Below, piece after piece: positions 38,302 through 47,133 of a stretch of DNA of 60,921 bases. The translations under genes and the position numbers were made by a program. The stretch comes from Rhodospirillales bacterium. GTDB lineage: Bacteria; Pseudomonadota; Alphaproteobacteria; ATCC43930; CGMCC-115725. Below the pieces are notes generated by a model. It had not been told where the DNA came from and searched no databases. It saw only the letters and a list, made by a program, of their open reading frames with translations. How positions within the stretch are numbered: position 1 is the stretch's first letter; the number at the start of each line of letters is the position of its first letter. The stretch covers positions 1-60,921 of the forward strand of contig DAHUYF010000177.1 of assembly GCA_027315365.1 (NCBI GenBank). Reading direction: 5' to 3'.

Positions 38302-38456
38302 GCAGGCGCGTGTGCGGGCGTTCAGGATACACTGATTAATATATTCCACGCGGCATGCCGGCGCGCCACCGCGCGGAACAACGGATTTTTCATAACTCTC
38401 GGCCAAATTGCATCGTCGCGCCGCGGCTTCGCGCGCGGACGGGGAGATTCAGGCGC

Positions 38457-40136
38457 ATGTTCGACAATCTCAGGATATCGGTGAAACTGCAGGTGATGGT
38501 CGTCGTGGCCATCGCCGGCATCCTCGCGGTGGCCGCGGTCGGTCTCTTGAGCCTGCGCGCCAACGTGCTGGAAGACCGCATGGCCAAGGTGCGCGAACTC
38601 GTGCTCCTCGCGCGCCAGACCATCGATATCGATCACCAGCAGGCGGTGAAGGCCGGCATGAGCGAGAACGACGCCAAGGAGCACGCCAAGGGCATCCTGC
38701 GTCGCCTGCGTTTCGACGGCACCAACTATTTCTTCGCGCTCGACAGCCATGGCCTGAATGTTGCCCATCCCGATCCGAGGCAGGAAGGGCGGCAGATGTG
38801 GGACTCGCGGGACAGCGACGGCGTCTATTTCAGTCGAGAGCTCATTGCCCAGGCCGGCAAGGGTGGCGGCTTCAGCAACTATCGCTTTCCCCGAGCCGGG
38901 GGCGACCAACCGCTGCCAAAGGTCTCCTACAGCGTCCGCTACGATCCCTATGATTGGGTCATCGGCGCGGGCGTTTATATCGACGACGTCGACGCCATCT
39001 TCTGGTCGCAGGCGCAGCGCGTCGGCCTGATCATCCTGCTGGTCCTGGCGCTGGTCATCGCCGGCTCGGTGATGCTCAGCCGCAGCCTCGCCCGGCCGGT
39101 CGCCGTCATCGCCGCCGCGATGCGGCGCCTCGCCGAGGGCGACAAGTCGATCGTCACGCCTTATGCCGCGCGGCGCGACGAGATCGGCGCACTGGCGCAA
39201 TCGCTGGAGGTCTTCCGCGATCACGCGGTGCGCTTGGATGCCGCGGAGGACGAGCGCCGCACCGCTGAGACGCGCGCGGCCGATGAGCGCCGCCAGGCGG
39301 CACGGCGTATCGCCGACGAATTCGAGAACCGCGTCAAAGCGGTGGTGGAGGCCGTCTCCACCGGCTCCAGCGATCTGCGCGGCATGGCCGAAAGCATGCG
39401 CCAGACCGCGCAAGAGACCAGCCAGCGCGCCTCCGTCGTCGCCGGCGCCTCCGAGCAGGCTTCGTCCAACGTCAGCACCGTCGCCACCGCCTCCGAGGAG
39501 CTCGCCGCCTCGGTGGGCGAGATCGCGCGGCAGGTGGAGCATGCCTCCGGCATCGCCCAGCGCGCCGTCGGCGAGACGCGCAAGACCGACGAGATGATCC
39601 GGGCGCTCGCCGATGCCGCGACCAAGATCGGCGAGGTGGTGCAGCTCATCAACGACATCGCGAGCCAGACCAATCTGCTGGCGCTCAACGCCACCATCGA
39701 GGCGGCGCGCGCCGGTGAGGCCGGCAAGGGCTTCGCCGTCGTCGCCAGCGAGGTGAAGGCGCTCGCCAACCAGACCGGCAAGGCGACCGAGGAGATCGCG
39801 GGTCAGGTCTCGGCAATCCAAAGCGAAACCAACGCCGCGGTGGCGGCGATGCGCGGCATCGGCGGCACCATCGGCGAGATCAACGAGGTCTCGAGCTCGA
39901 TCGCCTCGGCGGTGGAGGAGCAGGGCGCCGCGACGCGCGAAATCACCCGCAACACCCAGGAAGCGGCGCAGGGCACCGGCCAGGTCACCTCCAACATCGC
40001 CACGGTCAGCGACAGCGCCGAGAAGACCGGTGCGCTGGCCGGCAACGTGCTGTCGAAGGCGACCGAGCTGGGCACGCAGGCCGAAAAGCTCCGCAGCGAG
40101 GTCGAACAGTTCCTGCGCGGCATCCGGGCGGCCTAG
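38457..40136 (+). CDS. Methyl-accepting chemotaxis protein with Cache sensor
   Basis: The 559-residue receptor has an N-terminal helix ([25 protein letters not shown]), a periplasmic single-Cache (sCache_2) domain of about 140 residues ([38 protein letters not shown]), a second helix, a HAMP domain and a long cytosolic signalling coiled coil. The hairpin tip [34 protein letters not shown] is intact. GGGGAG lies ten bases before the ATG. No che genes are adjacent. Cache domains of this type often sense small organic acids or amines. Confidence 0.93.
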   Translation: MFDNLRISVKLQVMVVVAIAGILAVAAVGLLSLRANVLEDRMAKVRELVLLARQTIDIDHQQAVKAGMSENDAKEHAKGILRRLRFDGTNYFFALDSHGLNVAHPDPRQEGRQMWDSRDSDGVYFSRELIAQAGKGGGFSNYRFPRAGGDQPLPKVSYSVRYDPYDWVIGAGVYIDDVDAIFWSQAQRVGLIILLVLALVIAGSVMLSRSLARPVAVIAAAMRRLAEGDKSIVTPYAARRDEIGALAQSLEVFRDHAVRLDAAEDERRTAETRAADERRQAARRIADEFENRVKAVVEAVSTGSSDLRGMAESMRQTAQETSQRASVVAGASEQASSNVSTVATASEELAASVGEIARQVEHASGIAQRAVGETRKTDEMIRALADAATKIGEVVQLINDIASQTNLLALNATIEAARAGEAGKGFAVVASEVKALANQTGKATEEIAGQVSAIQSETNAAVAAMRGIGGTIGEINEVSSSIASAVEEQGAATREITRNTQEAAQGTGQVTSNIATVSDSAEKTGALAGNVLSKATELGTQAEKLRSEVEQFLRGIRAA

Positions 40137-40242
40137 GCAGCCGGCGTCGGCGCGGCGATGCCGGGTCGCGCCATCGCGCTCGCCCCGGCTGTAGCCTTGC
40201 GTTAACCTAGCTTCCTTAGCATGCGCTAGGAAATGCTAGGGG

Positions 40243-40569
40243 ATGACGGCCATGGATACGGTTCAGACGAATGTCCGGGTCGCCGAGGGCGACCGGCCCT
40301 TGATCGTTCAGGTGGCGCAGAAGCTGCGCAGCGATCCCGATTTCCGCACCCGGCTCGTGGCCCTGCTCGAGGAGCAACCGGGCGTGCTGATCGAGGAGCG
40401 GATCAAGACGCTCGAGCAGCAGGTCGGCTGGCTGTTGTCCGGCGCCATCGTGGTGCCGCGCGCGCCGGCCCGCCCGACCGCCGCCCCGGCGCCGGCGGTG
40501 CCGAAGATGCCGCCCGGCAAGGCGCCGCCCAGCATCGGACCGCGCCGGATTTCGCCCCAGAATCCCTGA
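40243..40569 (+). CDS. Small hypothetical protein
   Basis: The 108-residue product starts with a helical, charged segment (VAQKLRSDPDFRTRLVALLEEQPGVLIEERIKTLEQQVGWLLSGAIV) and ends in a Pro/Ala-rich tail. There is no signal peptide. I do not recognise the family. An in-frame second ATG is three codons on. It stands alone after the chemoreceptor, with its stop 75 bases before the prenyltransferase start. Confidence 0.6.
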   Translation: MTAMDTVQTNVRVAEGDRPLIVQVAQKLRSDPDFRTRLVALLEEQPGVLIEERIKTLEQQVGWLLSGAIVVPRAPARPTAAPAPAVPKMPPGKAPPSIGPRRISPQNP

Positions 40570-40644
40570 TTGCCGCCGACCCTGCCCGTCGCCGGCATCC
40601 TGTGCTAGGACCGCACCGGCATTGCCCGCGAGAAGGACGGCTCG

Positions 40645-41427
40645 GTGTCACCGGCTCTGCGTCTCCTCTATCGTCTCTACGAGGCACGTCTGCGGCGGCA
40701 GGTCGCTGCCAAGCCGATGCCGCGCCATGTCGGCATCATCCTCGACGGCAACCGGCGGCATGGCCGCGCCCACGGCATCACCGAGCCGCAGGCGATGTAC
40801 CGCCTCGGCGCCGAAAAGCTCGACGAGATTCTAGACTGGTGCGCCGAGCTGTCGATTCCGACCGTCACCCTCTGGGTTTTTTCGCCGGACAATTTTCACA
40901 GGCCGCTGCCGGAGGTCTCCGGCATCCTCGCCGCGGTCGAGGCCAAGCTCGCGACGCTGGCACATGATCCCCTGATCCATAGCCGGCGCGTGCGGGTGAA
41001 GGCGATCGGCCGGCTGCCGCTGTTGCCGGAAAGCCTGCTGGCGACCATCACCGAGGCGGAGCGGGCGACCGCGGCCTATGACGGCATGGACCTCAACATC
41101 GCGGTCGCCTATGGCGGCCGACAGGAGATCGCCGACGCGGTGCAGCACCTGCTGCGCGACACGGCGGCGCGGGGCGAAGGCTTGGCCGATGCCATCGCCG
41201 CGATCACGCCGGATGCCATCGGCCGCCATCTCTATACCGCGGGTCTTCCCGATCCCGACCTGATCATCCGCACCAGCGGCGAGATCCGCCTCTCCGGCTT
41301 CCTGCTGTGGCAGAGCGTCCACAGCGAGTACTACTTCACCGACGTGCTGTGGCCGGCCTTCCGCAAGCTCGATTTCCTGCGCGCCATCCGCACTTTCCAG
41401 GAGCGCCAGCGCCGCTTCGGCGCCTGA
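40645..41427 (+). CDS. Divergent cis-prenyltransferase (UppS family)
   Basis: The 260-residue protein belongs to the undecaprenyl diphosphate synthase family, which extends prenyl diphosphates with Z-geometry. The catalytic Asp34 in IILDGNRRHGR, the FSPDNFHRPLPE segment and RTSGEIRLSGFLLWQSVHSEYYF are all present. It departs from the usual DGNRRWA and FSTENW and so may be a paralogue making a shorter or different product, not the housekeeping cell-wall enzyme. The start is GTG with AGAAGGA upstream. It is not beside rseP, dxr or cdsA, where the housekeeping gene normally sits. Confidence 0.85.
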   Translation: MSPALRLLYRLYEARLRRQVAAKPMPRHVGIILDGNRRHGRAHGITEPQAMYRLGAEKLDEILDWCAELSIPTVTLWVFSPDNFHRPLPEVSGILAAVEAKLATLAHDPLIHSRRVRVKAIGRLPLLPESLLATITEAERATAAYDGMDLNIAVAYGGRQEIADAVQHLLRDTAARGEGLADAIAAITPDAIGRHLYTAGLPDPDLIIRTSGEIRLSGFLLWQSVHSEYYFTDVLWPAFRKLDFLRAIRTFQERQRRFGA

Positions 41428-41491
41428 GGCCGCTTCCCCCGGCGTTCCCGATCAGGCTTAATCGGCGGGGAACGACAGGCGGAGGCGGCTG

Positions 41492-42424
41492 GTGGCGGAA
41501 AACACGGAGGACGAGGCTGCGGTCAGCGGCTTCGCACGCGCGCTGGCGGCAGGACGCTTCGTCATCACCGCCGAGCTGGTACCGCCGGTCTCGACCGATC
41601 CCGACGATGTCCTGGCGCGCGCCTTGCCGCTCAAAGGCCTCGCCACCGCGGTCAATGTGACCGACGGCGCCGGAGCGCGGGCGCATCTGTCGAGCCTGGT
41701 GGCGGCGCGCATCCTGCTCGAGAACGGCGTCGAGCCGATCCTGCAGATGACCTGCCGCGACCGCAACCGCCTGGCGCTGCAAGGCGATCTCCTGGGGGCG
41801 CTCGCCTCGGGCCTGCGCAATCTCCTGGTGCTCTCGGGCGACGATCCCAAGGCCGGAAACCAGCCCGAGACCAAGCCGGTCTTCGATCTCGACAGCCGCG
41901 CGCTGCTGGCGCTGGCGCGGCGCATCAGCCGCGAGCGCACGTTGCCGCCGGATCAGCCGATCAAGGGGCCGACGGCACTGTTCCTCGGCGCCGCCGATCT
42001 GCCGGTCGATCCACCGCCCGGCTGGGTTCCGAGCGGCCTCCTGGCCAAGGCGGAGGCCGGCGCGCGCTTCGTCCAGACCCAGTTCTGCCTCGACCTCGGC
42101 CTGGTGCGGCGCTGGGCGGTGCGGCTCGCCGAGCACGGCCTCACCGAGCGCGTGAGCCTGCTGGTCGGCCTCGCCCCCATCCCCTCGGCGCGCTCGGCGC
42201 GCTGGATGTGCGAGAAGCTCTTCGGCACCATCATCCCCGATGCGGTGATCGCGCGGCTCGAGCAGGCGGCCGACCCGCGGCGCGAGGGGGTCAAGATCTG
42301 CGCCGAGCTGCTGCAGGAGCTGGCGACCATCCCCGGCATCGCCGGGGCGCATCTCATGGCGCCGCAGAACCCGGCGGCCATCCCCGAAGCGATCGCCGCC
42401 TCGGGCCTGCTCGCGGCGCCCTGA
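41492..42424 (+). CDS. Methylenetetrahydrofolate reductase family protein
   Basis: The 310-residue protein has the MetF-type TIM barrel: ITAELVPPVSTDPDDVLARALPLKG in the place of the usual FEFFPP start, NVTDGAGARAHLSSLVAA, PILQMTCRDRNRLALQGDLLGALASGLRNLLVLSGDDPK, FVQTQFCLDLG and GLAPIPSARSARWM. The FAD-binding features look intact. It differs from housekeeping MetF at the N-terminus and resembles the group found with corrinoid or one-carbon enzymes. The start is GTG with GGAGG upstream. Confidence 0.82.
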   Translation: MAENTEDEAAVSGFARALAAGRFVITAELVPPVSTDPDDVLARALPLKGLATAVNVTDGAGARAHLSSLVAARILLENGVEPILQMTCRDRNRLALQGDLLGALASGLRNLLVLSGDDPKAGNQPETKPVFDLDSRALLALARRISRERTLPPDQPIKGPTALFLGAADLPVDPPPGWVPSGLLAKAEAGARFVQTQFCLDLGLVRRWAVRLAEHGLTERVSLLVGLAPIPSARSARWMCEKLFGTIIPDAVIARLEQAADPRREGVKICAELLQELATIPGIAGAHLMAPQNPAAIPEAIAASGLLAAP

Positions 42425-42479
42425 TCGCCGACGGCAGAGCGGCATCGCGCTGGAGCCGATGCTGCGGCTCTGATCCCGG

Positions 42480-43364
42480 CTATTCGGCCGTCTCGGCACC
42501 TGTCGCCGCGCGTGCACCAAGGACGGCGAGATCCGGCAGGCCCATATGGAAGAGCAGGGCGCCTTCGCGCGCGAAAAAACGCGCCGCCTCGCTGCGGTCG
42601 AGGAAAACGGCGGTGAGGCGGCGGAAGGCCTCGCCGGCGACGCTGCCCGCGCCGGCGGCGACGAGGTAGATGCCGCGACCGGCGGCGTCATAGGCGGCGC
42701 CCGGGGCGAGCCGCAGGAGGCGCATCGTCGTGCGCCGCTCGGTGAAGGTCCCAAGCAGCTTCTCCTCGACCCCCGGGCCGTCGGCGAGCGGCACCCAGGC
42801 GAACCGCGCCGGGTCCATCAGGATCGCCGCGGGGTAGCGGGGTTCGGGATAGGTCATCGGGCGGTGCTGCACGTGCTCCCAGATCGCCTGGAAGGCGTCG
42901 GCGTTGCGCTTGCCCGGGAGGTCTTCGTTGCGGCGAAAGACGCCGTCCGCGAAGCTGCCGAACGGTTCGAGCGCCGCCATGCCGGAAGCGACCTCGTCGC
43001 GTGAGAGATAGCCGCTGCCGCTGGCGCCGCCAAACTGCAGCACGGCGGTGAGCGGCGCCGGATCCTGGCCGGCGGCCTGGCTCTGCGGGCCGTAGGCGAC
43101 GCCCTCGGGGAAGTATCCCGCCATGCCCGGCGTCATCCGCCCGTCGCGGCCGAAATCCAGCGTGCCGTCGAGCTGAAAGCGGATCTGCTCGAAATTGTGC
43201 CGGTGGCGCGGAGAATAGAAATCATCGCCATTCTGCCCGAGCGACAGGCTGAAATTGTCCGGCGTGCCCGGCTCGCCCTCGAGCAGCCACCGCAGATGGA
43301 GCGTGCCGCCGCGATGCCGGATGCCGCGCTCGGCCTCGACCGCATCGCCGTGGACGATCTTCAT
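42480..43364 (-). CDS. Cupin-fold protein of unknown function
   Basis: This 294-residue protein has cupin features: GDDFYSPRHRHNFEQIRFQLDGTLDFG, with histidines placed to bind a metal, and GMAGYFPEGVAYGP. The C-terminal half has a second, weaker beta-rich unit. The signature is not specific enough to give a reaction; many such proteins are dioxygenases, isomerases or sensors. It is divergent from a flavin reductase gene, with 165 bases between. Confidence 0.72.
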   Translation of the reverse strand: MKIVHGDAVEAERGIRHRGGTLHLRWLLEGEPGTPDNFSLSLGQNGDDFYSPRHRHNFEQIRFQLDGTLDFGRDGRMTPGMAGYFPEGVAYGPQSQAAGQDPAPLTAVLQFGGASGSGYLSRDEVASGMAALEPFGSFADGVFRRNEDLPGKRNADAFQAIWEHVQHRPMTYPEPRYPAAILMDPARFAWVPLADGPGVEEKLLGTFTERRTTMRLLRLAPGAAYDAAGRGIYLVAAGAGSVAGEAFRRLTAVFLDRSEAARFFAREGALLFHMGLPDLAVLGARAATGAETAE

Positions 43365-43529
43365 CGTTTCCTCCCGCGCGGCTGCTTCAGGCGAAAACTA
43401 TAAGAGCGCCGCCGCCCGCCGACAACCAAGTGCCGGCGCACCAAGCGCCGGCGCGGCGGCAGAGAACGGTCGACGGCATCGGCGGCAAGGCTCTAGGATG
43501 AAGCGACGATCGAGGCGAAGAGCTGAACG

Positions 43530-44189
43530 ATGGATGATCTCGACCCCGCAAGCGGCATGGTGGCATTCGACCCCGACGGGATGAGCGTCGCCGATACCTA
43601 CAAGCTGATGACCGGCTCGGTGGTGCCGCGGCCGATCGCGCTGGTCTCGACCCTCGGGCCGTCGGGACCGAACGCCGCGCCGTTCAGCTTCTTCAACGCG
43701 GTCGCGGTCGATCCGCCGACCCTCCTCTTCTCGGTCAGCGCGCGCGACGGCGCCGAGAAGGACACGCTGCACAACATCCGCGCCCTCCCCGAATTCGTCG
43801 TCCACATCGTCGGCGCCGCGCTCGCGGAGCAGATGAACATCTGCGCCACCGGCTTTGCGCGCGGCACCGACGAGATGGCGGAGGCGGGCTTTCGCACCGC
43901 GCCGTCGCGCAAGGTGCGGCCGCCGCGCATCGTCGACTGCCCGGTGCAGCTCGAATGCCGGCTGGTGCAGCTGCTGCCGATCGGCCGCATCCCCTATCAC
44001 CTGGTGATCGGCGAGGTGGTGCAGTTCCACTACCAGGCCGGCCTGGTCAACGACCGCTTCCATGTCGATGCCGGCAAGCTCGACGCGCTCGGCCGGCTTG
44101 CCGGCAATGGCGGCTATGCGCGGACCACCGACCGCTTCTTCATGCCGATGCTGTCGGTCGACGAAGCGCGGGCGAAACGACGGCGCTGA
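43530..44189 (+). CDS. Flavin reductase-like (DIM6/NTAB) FMN-binding protein
   Basis: The 219-residue protein carries the split-barrel flavin reductase fold: TYKLMTGSVVPRPIALVSTLGPSGPNAAPFSFFNAVAVDPPTLLFSVSARDG, then KDTLHNIRALPEFVVHIVG and the LVIGEVVQFHY strand. Members supply reduced FMN to monooxygenases or act as reductases themselves. The 3' end overlaps the converging peptidase gene by 50 bases. A second member of this superfamily is at 46326-47012. Confidence 0.88.
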   Translation: MDDLDPASGMVAFDPDGMSVADTYKLMTGSVVPRPIALVSTLGPSGPNAAPFSFFNAVAVDPPTLLFSVSARDGAEKDTLHNIRALPEFVVHIVGAALAEQMNICATGFARGTDEMAEAGFRTAPSRKVRPPRIVDCPVQLECRLVQLLPIGRIPYHLVIGEVVQFHYQAGLVNDRFHVDAGKLDALGRLAGNGGYARTTDRFFMPMLSVDEARAKRRR

Positions 44190-46260
44190 CCGGGGTCTCC
44201 GCCTCCCAGCCGATCATGCGCCGCAGAAAGGCATACCCCAACGCGGTGAAGGCGGCACGCTCGCGATTGTCCTTGCCGTAGCCATGGCCGCCCGCCGCCG
44301 GCTCGTAGAACCACGCGTCGCAACCCATCGCCTGCAGCTTCGCCGCCATCTTGCGCGCATGGCCGGGATGGACGCGGTCGTCGCGCCGGCTGGTGGCGAG
44401 CAGGATCGGCGGATAGGCCCGGCCCGGCGCCGCCGCATGATAGGCGGAAAGGCCGGCGAGAAACGCCCAGTCATGGGGATTGTCGGGATCGCCGTATTCG
44501 GCGATCCAGCTGGCGCCGGCATGGAGGCGCGCATAGCGGCGCATATCGATCAGCGGAATGCTGCAGAACAGCGCCCCGAAGCGTTCGGGAAAGCGCGTCA
44601 GCATGTTGGTGATCAGGATGCCGCCGTTGGAGCCGCCTTCGGCGGCGATGCGGCCCGGCCGCGTTACGCCGCGCCGTACGAGATCGGCGGCGACCGCGGC
44701 GAAATCATCATGGGACAGCCGCTTGCCGGCGCGGCGTCCCGCCTCGTGCCACGCGGTGCCGTACTCGCCGCCGCCGCGGATGCAGGCGATGACGCTGGTG
44801 CCGCCGCGTTCGAGCCAGAGCTTGCCGAGCGCGGAACTGTAGGCGGGCAGGATCGGGATGGCGAAGCCGCCATAGCCGTAGAGATGCACCGGCGCCGCGC
44901 CGGTCTCGTCCGGCGGCCCGACCTGGATATAGGGAATGCGGGTGCCGTCGCTCGATACCGCTTCGTGGCGCGTTACCGCGAGTCCGGCGGGGTCGAAGGC
45001 CTGCGGCGCGCGCTTCAGCGGCAGCGGTTCGGCATTGGGGCGCAGCAGGAAGAGCGCCGGCGGGGTCAGCGGTCCCTGCGTGCCGGCGAGCAGCTCGCCA
45101 TTCGATTCCGTCTCCTCGACATCGAGGCTCCAGACCTGCGCCACGCCGTCCGACGGCAGCCCTGCGATGGACGCGCGCGACCATTTCGGGGCGCCCGGCG
45201 TCAGCCGCTCGAAGACCGGCCGGAGATCGTCGAGCAGCGACAGCACGAGGCTGCCGCCGCACCAGAAGAAATCCTGCAGCGCCTGGCGCGGCGCCGGCTC
45301 GAACAGGATCTCGACGTCGCGCCTGCCGGCGAGAAACGCCGAAAAGCCGATGCCGAGGATGCTGTCGGGTGCGTAGACGCGGTCGCCCACCGTCCAGGCG
45401 GTGCGCGGCCGGATGGCGAGCCAGTCGCCATGCCAGCGGAAACGGGCGTCGTTCGGCAGTTCGATGCGCCGTCGCGGCCCGTCGCGGTCGCCGATCCAGA
45501 CGATGGTGTCGAAGAAGCCGGGTTTCTCCACGAACCATAGGCGTTCGCTCGGCGCGCCGCGATCGACCCCGGCCCAGGCGCTCATGAAATCCTCGCGCGT
45601 GGCGAAGATCACGGGGGCGGCGAGGGGATCGGTGCCGCGTGACCAGCGCCGGACGGTGCGCGCATAGCCGGCGCCCGTCGCCATGCCTTCGCCCAGCGCC
45701 GAGGCGAGCAGCAGCGTGTCGCGGTCGAGCCAGACCGCACCGCCCTTCGCCTCCGGCAGATGGAAACCGTCCGGCAGGAACCTGCGCGCAGCGAGGTCGA
45801 ACTCGCGCAACACCACGGCGTCGCCGCCGCCGCGCGACAGGCTGATCATGGCGCGGTCGTGGCTCCCCGGCAGCGTCGCGGCGCCCGCCCAGATCCAATC
45901 CTCGCCTTCTGCCGCCGCCAGCGCGTCGAGATCGAGCAGCAGCTCCCATTCCGGGCGCTCGCTGCGGAAGCTCTCCAGCGTGGTGTGGCGCCAGAGGCCG
46001 CGCGGATGTGCCGCATCCTTCCAGAAGTTGAAGACGCGGGTGCCGCGCCGCGCGATACCCGGAATATTGTCGGGCCGGTCGAGGATGGCGGCGAGCAGGT
46101 CGCGATCGGCGGCACAGCGCAGATCGCCGAAGCGGCCGAGCGTCGCCTGGTTCTGGCGCTCGACCCAGGCGAGCGCACGCTCTCCCTCGACCTCCTCCAG
46201 CCAGAGATAGGGATCGTCGTCGGGCGCCTCGAGCGTCGGACGGGGATCGGCGGCGGCCAT
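44140..46260 (-). CDS. Prolyl oligopeptidase family (S9A) serine peptidase
   Basis: The 706-residue protein starts DDDPYLWLEEVEGERALAWVERQN, the normal S9A beginning, followed by a propeller domain and a C-terminal hydrolase. The triad is Ser544 in EGGSNGG, Asp627 in TSRRDDRVHP and His659 in GGHGYGKDN, counted from the ATG at 46260. There is no clear signal peptide from that start; an ATG six codons earlier adds a hydrophobic MLAAPA and could matter for location. It cleaves after proline in short peptides if it follows the family. Confidence 0.9.
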   Translation of the reverse strand: MAAADPRPTLEAPDDDPYLWLEEVEGERALAWVERQNQATLGRFGDLRCAADRDLLAAILDRPDNIPGIARRGTRVFNFWKDAAHPRGLWRHTTLESFRSERPEWELLLDLDALAAAEGEDWIWAGAATLPGSHDRAMISLSRGGGDAVVLREFDLAARRFLPDGFHLPEAKGGAVWLDRDTLLLASALGEGMATGAGYARTVRRWSRGTDPLAAPVIFATREDFMSAWAGVDRGAPSERLWFVEKPGFFDTIVWIGDRDGPRRRIELPNDARFRWHGDWLAIRPRTAWTVGDRVYAPDSILGIGFSAFLAGRRDVEILFEPAPRQALQDFFWCGGSLVLSLLDDLRPVFERLTPGAPKWSRASIAGLPSDGVAQVWSLDVEETESNGELLAGTQGPLTPPALFLLRPNAEPLPLKRAPQAFDPAGLAVTRHEAVSSDGTRIPYIQVGPPDETGAAPVHLYGYGGFAIPILPAYSSALGKLWLERGGTSVIACIRGGGEYGTAWHEAGRRAGKRLSHDDFAAVAADLVRRGVTRPGRIAAEGGSNGGILITNMLTRFPERFGALFCSIPLIDMRRYARLHAGASWIAEYGDPDNPHDWAFLAGLSAYHAAAPGRAYPPILLATSRRDDRVHPGHARKMAAKLQAMGCDAWFYEPAAGGHGYGKDNRERAAFTALGYAFLRRMIGWEAETPVSAVVSPALRRPTASA

Positions 46261-46325
46261 GGCTGGTGCTGCTAGCATCGCCGCACCGCCGCGTCCAGCG
46301 CGGTGCGGATAAATTGGCTACCCGC

Positions 46326-47012
46326 TCAGTCCGCGGCCATGCGCGACGCCGCCTGCCCTCGGTCGATGTCGGGACTCCGATAGAGGTGCTCTGGAATTTG
46401 CGCCAGCGTGGAATCGTGGACCTGGCTCGGTGCGAGCCCATAGAATTTTTGGAAGCTCATGATGAGCGGGCGCCACTTGTCGGGATCGACGCGGTTCCCG
46501 TCACCCTCCATTACGATCGATTGTTCCAGATGCACGCGTTGGACGCGCGTCTCGAAGGTCACGACGCGCCCGCGCAGCGCCGCATCGTCCTCGGCGAGGC
46601 CGTGCACGGCCTCGACCGTCGCTTCGAGCTGCACGGGGCATTCACGAACCCGCGGCGCTCCCACCGTTTCCGAGGGAAGTGGGGTAAACCCCGAAATCCC
46701 GAACTTGTCGCGCACGAACCGGTAGCCTCGGTGCAGCTTCGCCTCGGGAACCGGATCGGAGCCGGTCGTGCGCGCGAGCCGATTCACCGCTTCGACCTCG
46801 TTGACGGACGGCAGGTTGAGGACGCATTCGCGGGACCGCCTCATGTTCGCCGGGGTCTTCGATGTCGCAGAGAGACCCAGGATGCAGCGCCAGCCGAGCC
46901 AGAACACAGAGGACATCGGCGCCAAGTTGTAAGATCCGTCTTCGTTCACGGTGCTGATCAGCACCACGGGCGTCCCGAAATAGAGGATCGCCGGCACACG
47001 CGTGATATGCAT
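46326..47012 (-). CDS. Flavin reductase-like domain protein
   Basis: This 228-residue protein has the flavin reductase fold with FGTPVVLISTVNEDGSYNLAPMSSVFWLGWRCILGLSATSKTPANMRRSRECVLNLPS and the later FVRDKFGISGFTPLPSETVGAPRVRECPVQLEATVEAV. It is a different subgroup from the copy at 43530 and closer to proteins annotated as flavin reductases in resistance or redox loci. Codon use looks somewhat less GC-biased than its neighbours near the C-terminus, hinting at later arrival. It stands between the peptidase and the RND pump, all leftward. Confidence 0.86.
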   Translation of the reverse strand: MHITRVPAILYFGTPVVLISTVNEDGSYNLAPMSSVFWLGWRCILGLSATSKTPANMRRSRECVLNLPSVNEVEAVNRLARTTGSDPVPEAKLHRGYRFVRDKFGISGFTPLPSETVGAPRVRECPVQLEATVEAVHGLAEDDAALRGRVVTFETRVQRVHLEQSIVMEGDGNRVDPDKWRPLIMSFQKFYGLAPSQVHDSTLAQIPEHLYRSPDIDRGQAASRMAAD

Positions 47013-47133
47013 GCTGCTTGCTCCGCCCCGCTGTCATTGATCAGCGGAATATGGCGAGGGCGGGCGGCGAAAACGCTCCGGTTCCAGACATCAAATTCGA
47101 CCGGCCCGAGCCGGACAGGCCGGCTATCGCCGG

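Noticed and set aside
36931-38406. 491-codon frame antisense to the pentapeptide gene with its own short repeats
   Set aside because: The repeats (for example IGAA, QIGA) are the mirror of the pentapeptide coding repeats, not an independent protein.
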